14,900 bases of DNA, taken from assembly GCA_029976905.1 (NCBI GenBank), contig JAPOLW010000033.1, positions 1 to 14,900 of the forward strand, given 5' to 3'. Below, piece after piece: positions 13,880-14,900 of this stretch. This DNA is from a bacterium (lineage in GTDB: Bacteria > Desulfobacterota > Binatia > UBA12015). The translations under genes were made by a program, and so were the position numbers. Position 1 is the stretch's first letter, and the number at the start of each line of letters is the position of its first letter. Under the pieces are notes generated by a model. The model had not been told where the DNA came from, searched no databases, and was given only the letters and a program-made list of their open reading frames with translations.

Positions 13880-14900
13880 TCAGTCGCCGCCCGAAACGCG
13901 CGACAGGTCGGCCGCTCCCGAATCCGCCGCCGGCCGCCGTGCCACGGCGATCAGCGACAACCCGAAGGGCAGATTCAGTCGACGCTCCATCCGGAAGAGC
14001 GGCACCAGACGGTCGGCCACGCGGGCTTGCATCCCCGGCACCGTCGTCCGCCTGAGAATACGTCCATTGAGGAACCAGCCCGGCATGGAAAGGGCGTTTA
14101 CGAAGAAGATCTCTTCGGTCTCGAACCCGACCTCCGACAGCAGGCGTCCGAGCGGTGCCTTCTCGTAGCGCCGATAGTGACCGATGGCCTCGTCCATCGC
14201 GCCGTAGAGGCCACCATGCGCAGGGACGAGGAGAACCAGCCGCCCACCGGGCTCCAACAATTCGAAGATTCGCTGGAGGGCGCTTCGGTCTCCCTCGATG
14301 TGCTCGAGCACGTTGAGGCAGATCACCGTATCGTAGGACTGCGAGGCCACGACGGGGGGTGGATCCTGGCCGAGATCATAGATCGCCGAGCGGACGTTCG
14401 CGCGGTGCTCGAAACGACGGGCCAGCAGTCGCGCGTACTCGACGTCCACGTCGGTCGCGAGCACGCGCTCACAGCCACGCAGATACTGGGTGATCGTCCC
14501 GGTCCCCGCACCCACTTCCAACACGCGTTGGCCGACCCGACCGCGGATCTGGTCGAAGAGGAAGGTGTTGTAGCGATCGAGCGCGGCCATCCGCCGCAGC
14601 GTCGCGTGCAGCGGGTCGCTCGCCTCGCGATCGTCGGTGAAGGCGCACCTCAGCATGGTCCAGACGGCGGCGACCGCGTCTTTCCAGCCAATCTTCTTCC
14701 CCTCGGCGTAGGACCGGCCGCTATAGGAGATCGGCACCTCGTAGATGCGTGCACGAAGCCGCGCGAGCTTCGCGGTGATCTCCGGCTCGATCCCGAATCG
14801 GTTCGAGTGCAGGCTCATGGCCTCGACCATGTCCCGGCGCATCGCCTTGTAGCCGGTCTCCATGTCGGTGAGGTTGAGATCGCAAAGCATGTTCGAGAGC
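13880..14900 (-). CDS. Bifunctional GT2 glycosyltransferase / class I SAM methyltransferase fusion (5' end outside the window)
   Basis: The frame stays open through the right edge: codons before the internal ATG at 14888-14890 read Leu-Ser-Asn, continuing the family motif as LSNMLCDLNLTDMETGYKAM. That ATG is therefore not the start. The visible N-terminal ~95 residues are the C-terminal half of a DPM1-like GT2 domain, with NRFGIEPEITAKLARL, RIYEVPISYSGRSYAEGKKI and GWKDAVAAVW. After a short linker (DREASDPLHATL) a complete methyltransferase domain follows: RVLEVGAGTGTITQYL (motif I), VLATDVDVEYARLLARRF, YDTVICLNVLEHIEGDRSAL and LLEPGGRLVLLVPAHGG. An Ala/Ser-rich tail ends the protein. Fused GT2-methyltransferases of this order are known in bacterial genomes and probably link a lipid-phosphate sugar transfer to methylation. 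The substrates are unknown. It is first of the visible minus-strand operon. Confidence 0.9.
   Translation of the reverse strand, partial: LSNMLCDLNLTDMETGYKAMRRDMVEAMSLHSNRFGIEPEITAKLARLRARIYEVPISYSGRSYAEGKKIGWKDAVAAVWTMLRCAFTDDREASDPLHATLRRMAALDRYNTFLFDQIRGRVGQRVLEVGAGTGTITQYLRGCERVLATDVDVEYARLLARRFEHRANVRSAIYDLGQDPPPVVASQSYDTVICLNVLEHIEGDRSALQRIFELLEPGGRLVLLVPAHGGLYGAMDEAIGHYRRYEKAPLGRLLSEVGFETEEIFFVNALSMPGWFLNGRILRRTTVPGMQARVADRLVPLFRMERRLNLPFGLSLIAVARRPAADSGAADLSRVSGGD

Noticed and set aside
14888..14890. ATG as the start of the GT2-methyltransferase fusion
   Set aside because: The frame is open to the window edge and the upstream codons continue the conserved GT2 motif, so this is an internal Met.

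Overview
The window is gene-dense, high-GC bacterial DNA. It reads as part of a chromosomal cluster for making and decorating a cell-surface glycan or glycolipid. GTG starts and 4-nt stop/start overlaps (ATGA or GTGA) are frequent. I see no RNA genes, insertion sequences, phage genes or CRISPR arrays. The taxon cannot be fixed from this sequence. GC content, gene style and the two-domain sulfatase-like protein would suit an uncultured deltaproteobacterial, Myxococcota-like or Binatota-like lineage, but that is inference.

Plus strand, 1-10927. The window opens in the last ~52 codons of an unidentified protein with a beta-sandwich-like tail. After a 238-bp spacer comes a tightly packed run: a family 2 glycosyltransferase (399-1130), a DUF2304 membrane protein (1140-1574), a class I SAM methyltransferase (1571-2221) and a large GT-C-like membrane protein with a soluble C-terminal half (2218-4659). 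A 110-bp spacer holding a hairpin and a degenerate 40-bp tandem repeat separates this from a second run. That run contains a secreted sulfatase-like protein with Thr at the nucleophile position (4770-6983), an SGNH-like protein that has lost the catalytic Ser of block I (6993-8033), an MBOAT acyltransferase (8030-9349), another methyltransferase (9352-10143) and a DPM1-type polyprenyl-phosphate glycosyltransferase (10187-10927).

Minus strand, 10943-14900, convergent with the above and only 15 bp away. In transcription order it carries a GT2-methyltransferase fusion (cut by the right edge), a zinc-ribbon methyltransferase and a second GT-C-like membrane protein.

A plausible working model, by inference: the GT2 enzymes load sugars onto a polyprenyl phosphate on the cytoplasmic face. 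The GT-C-like proteins would use those lipid-linked sugars on the outer face. The MBOAT/SGNH-like pair would O-acylate the product, the alkaline-phosphatase-superfamily protein would add or remove a phospho or sulfo group outside the membrane, and the four methyltransferase domains would cap or modify sugars. No single gene is a new family on its face. The most distinctive points are the Ser-less SGNH partner of the MBOAT protein, the Thr-type sulfatase-like protein with two accessory domains, and the GT2-methyltransferase fusion.
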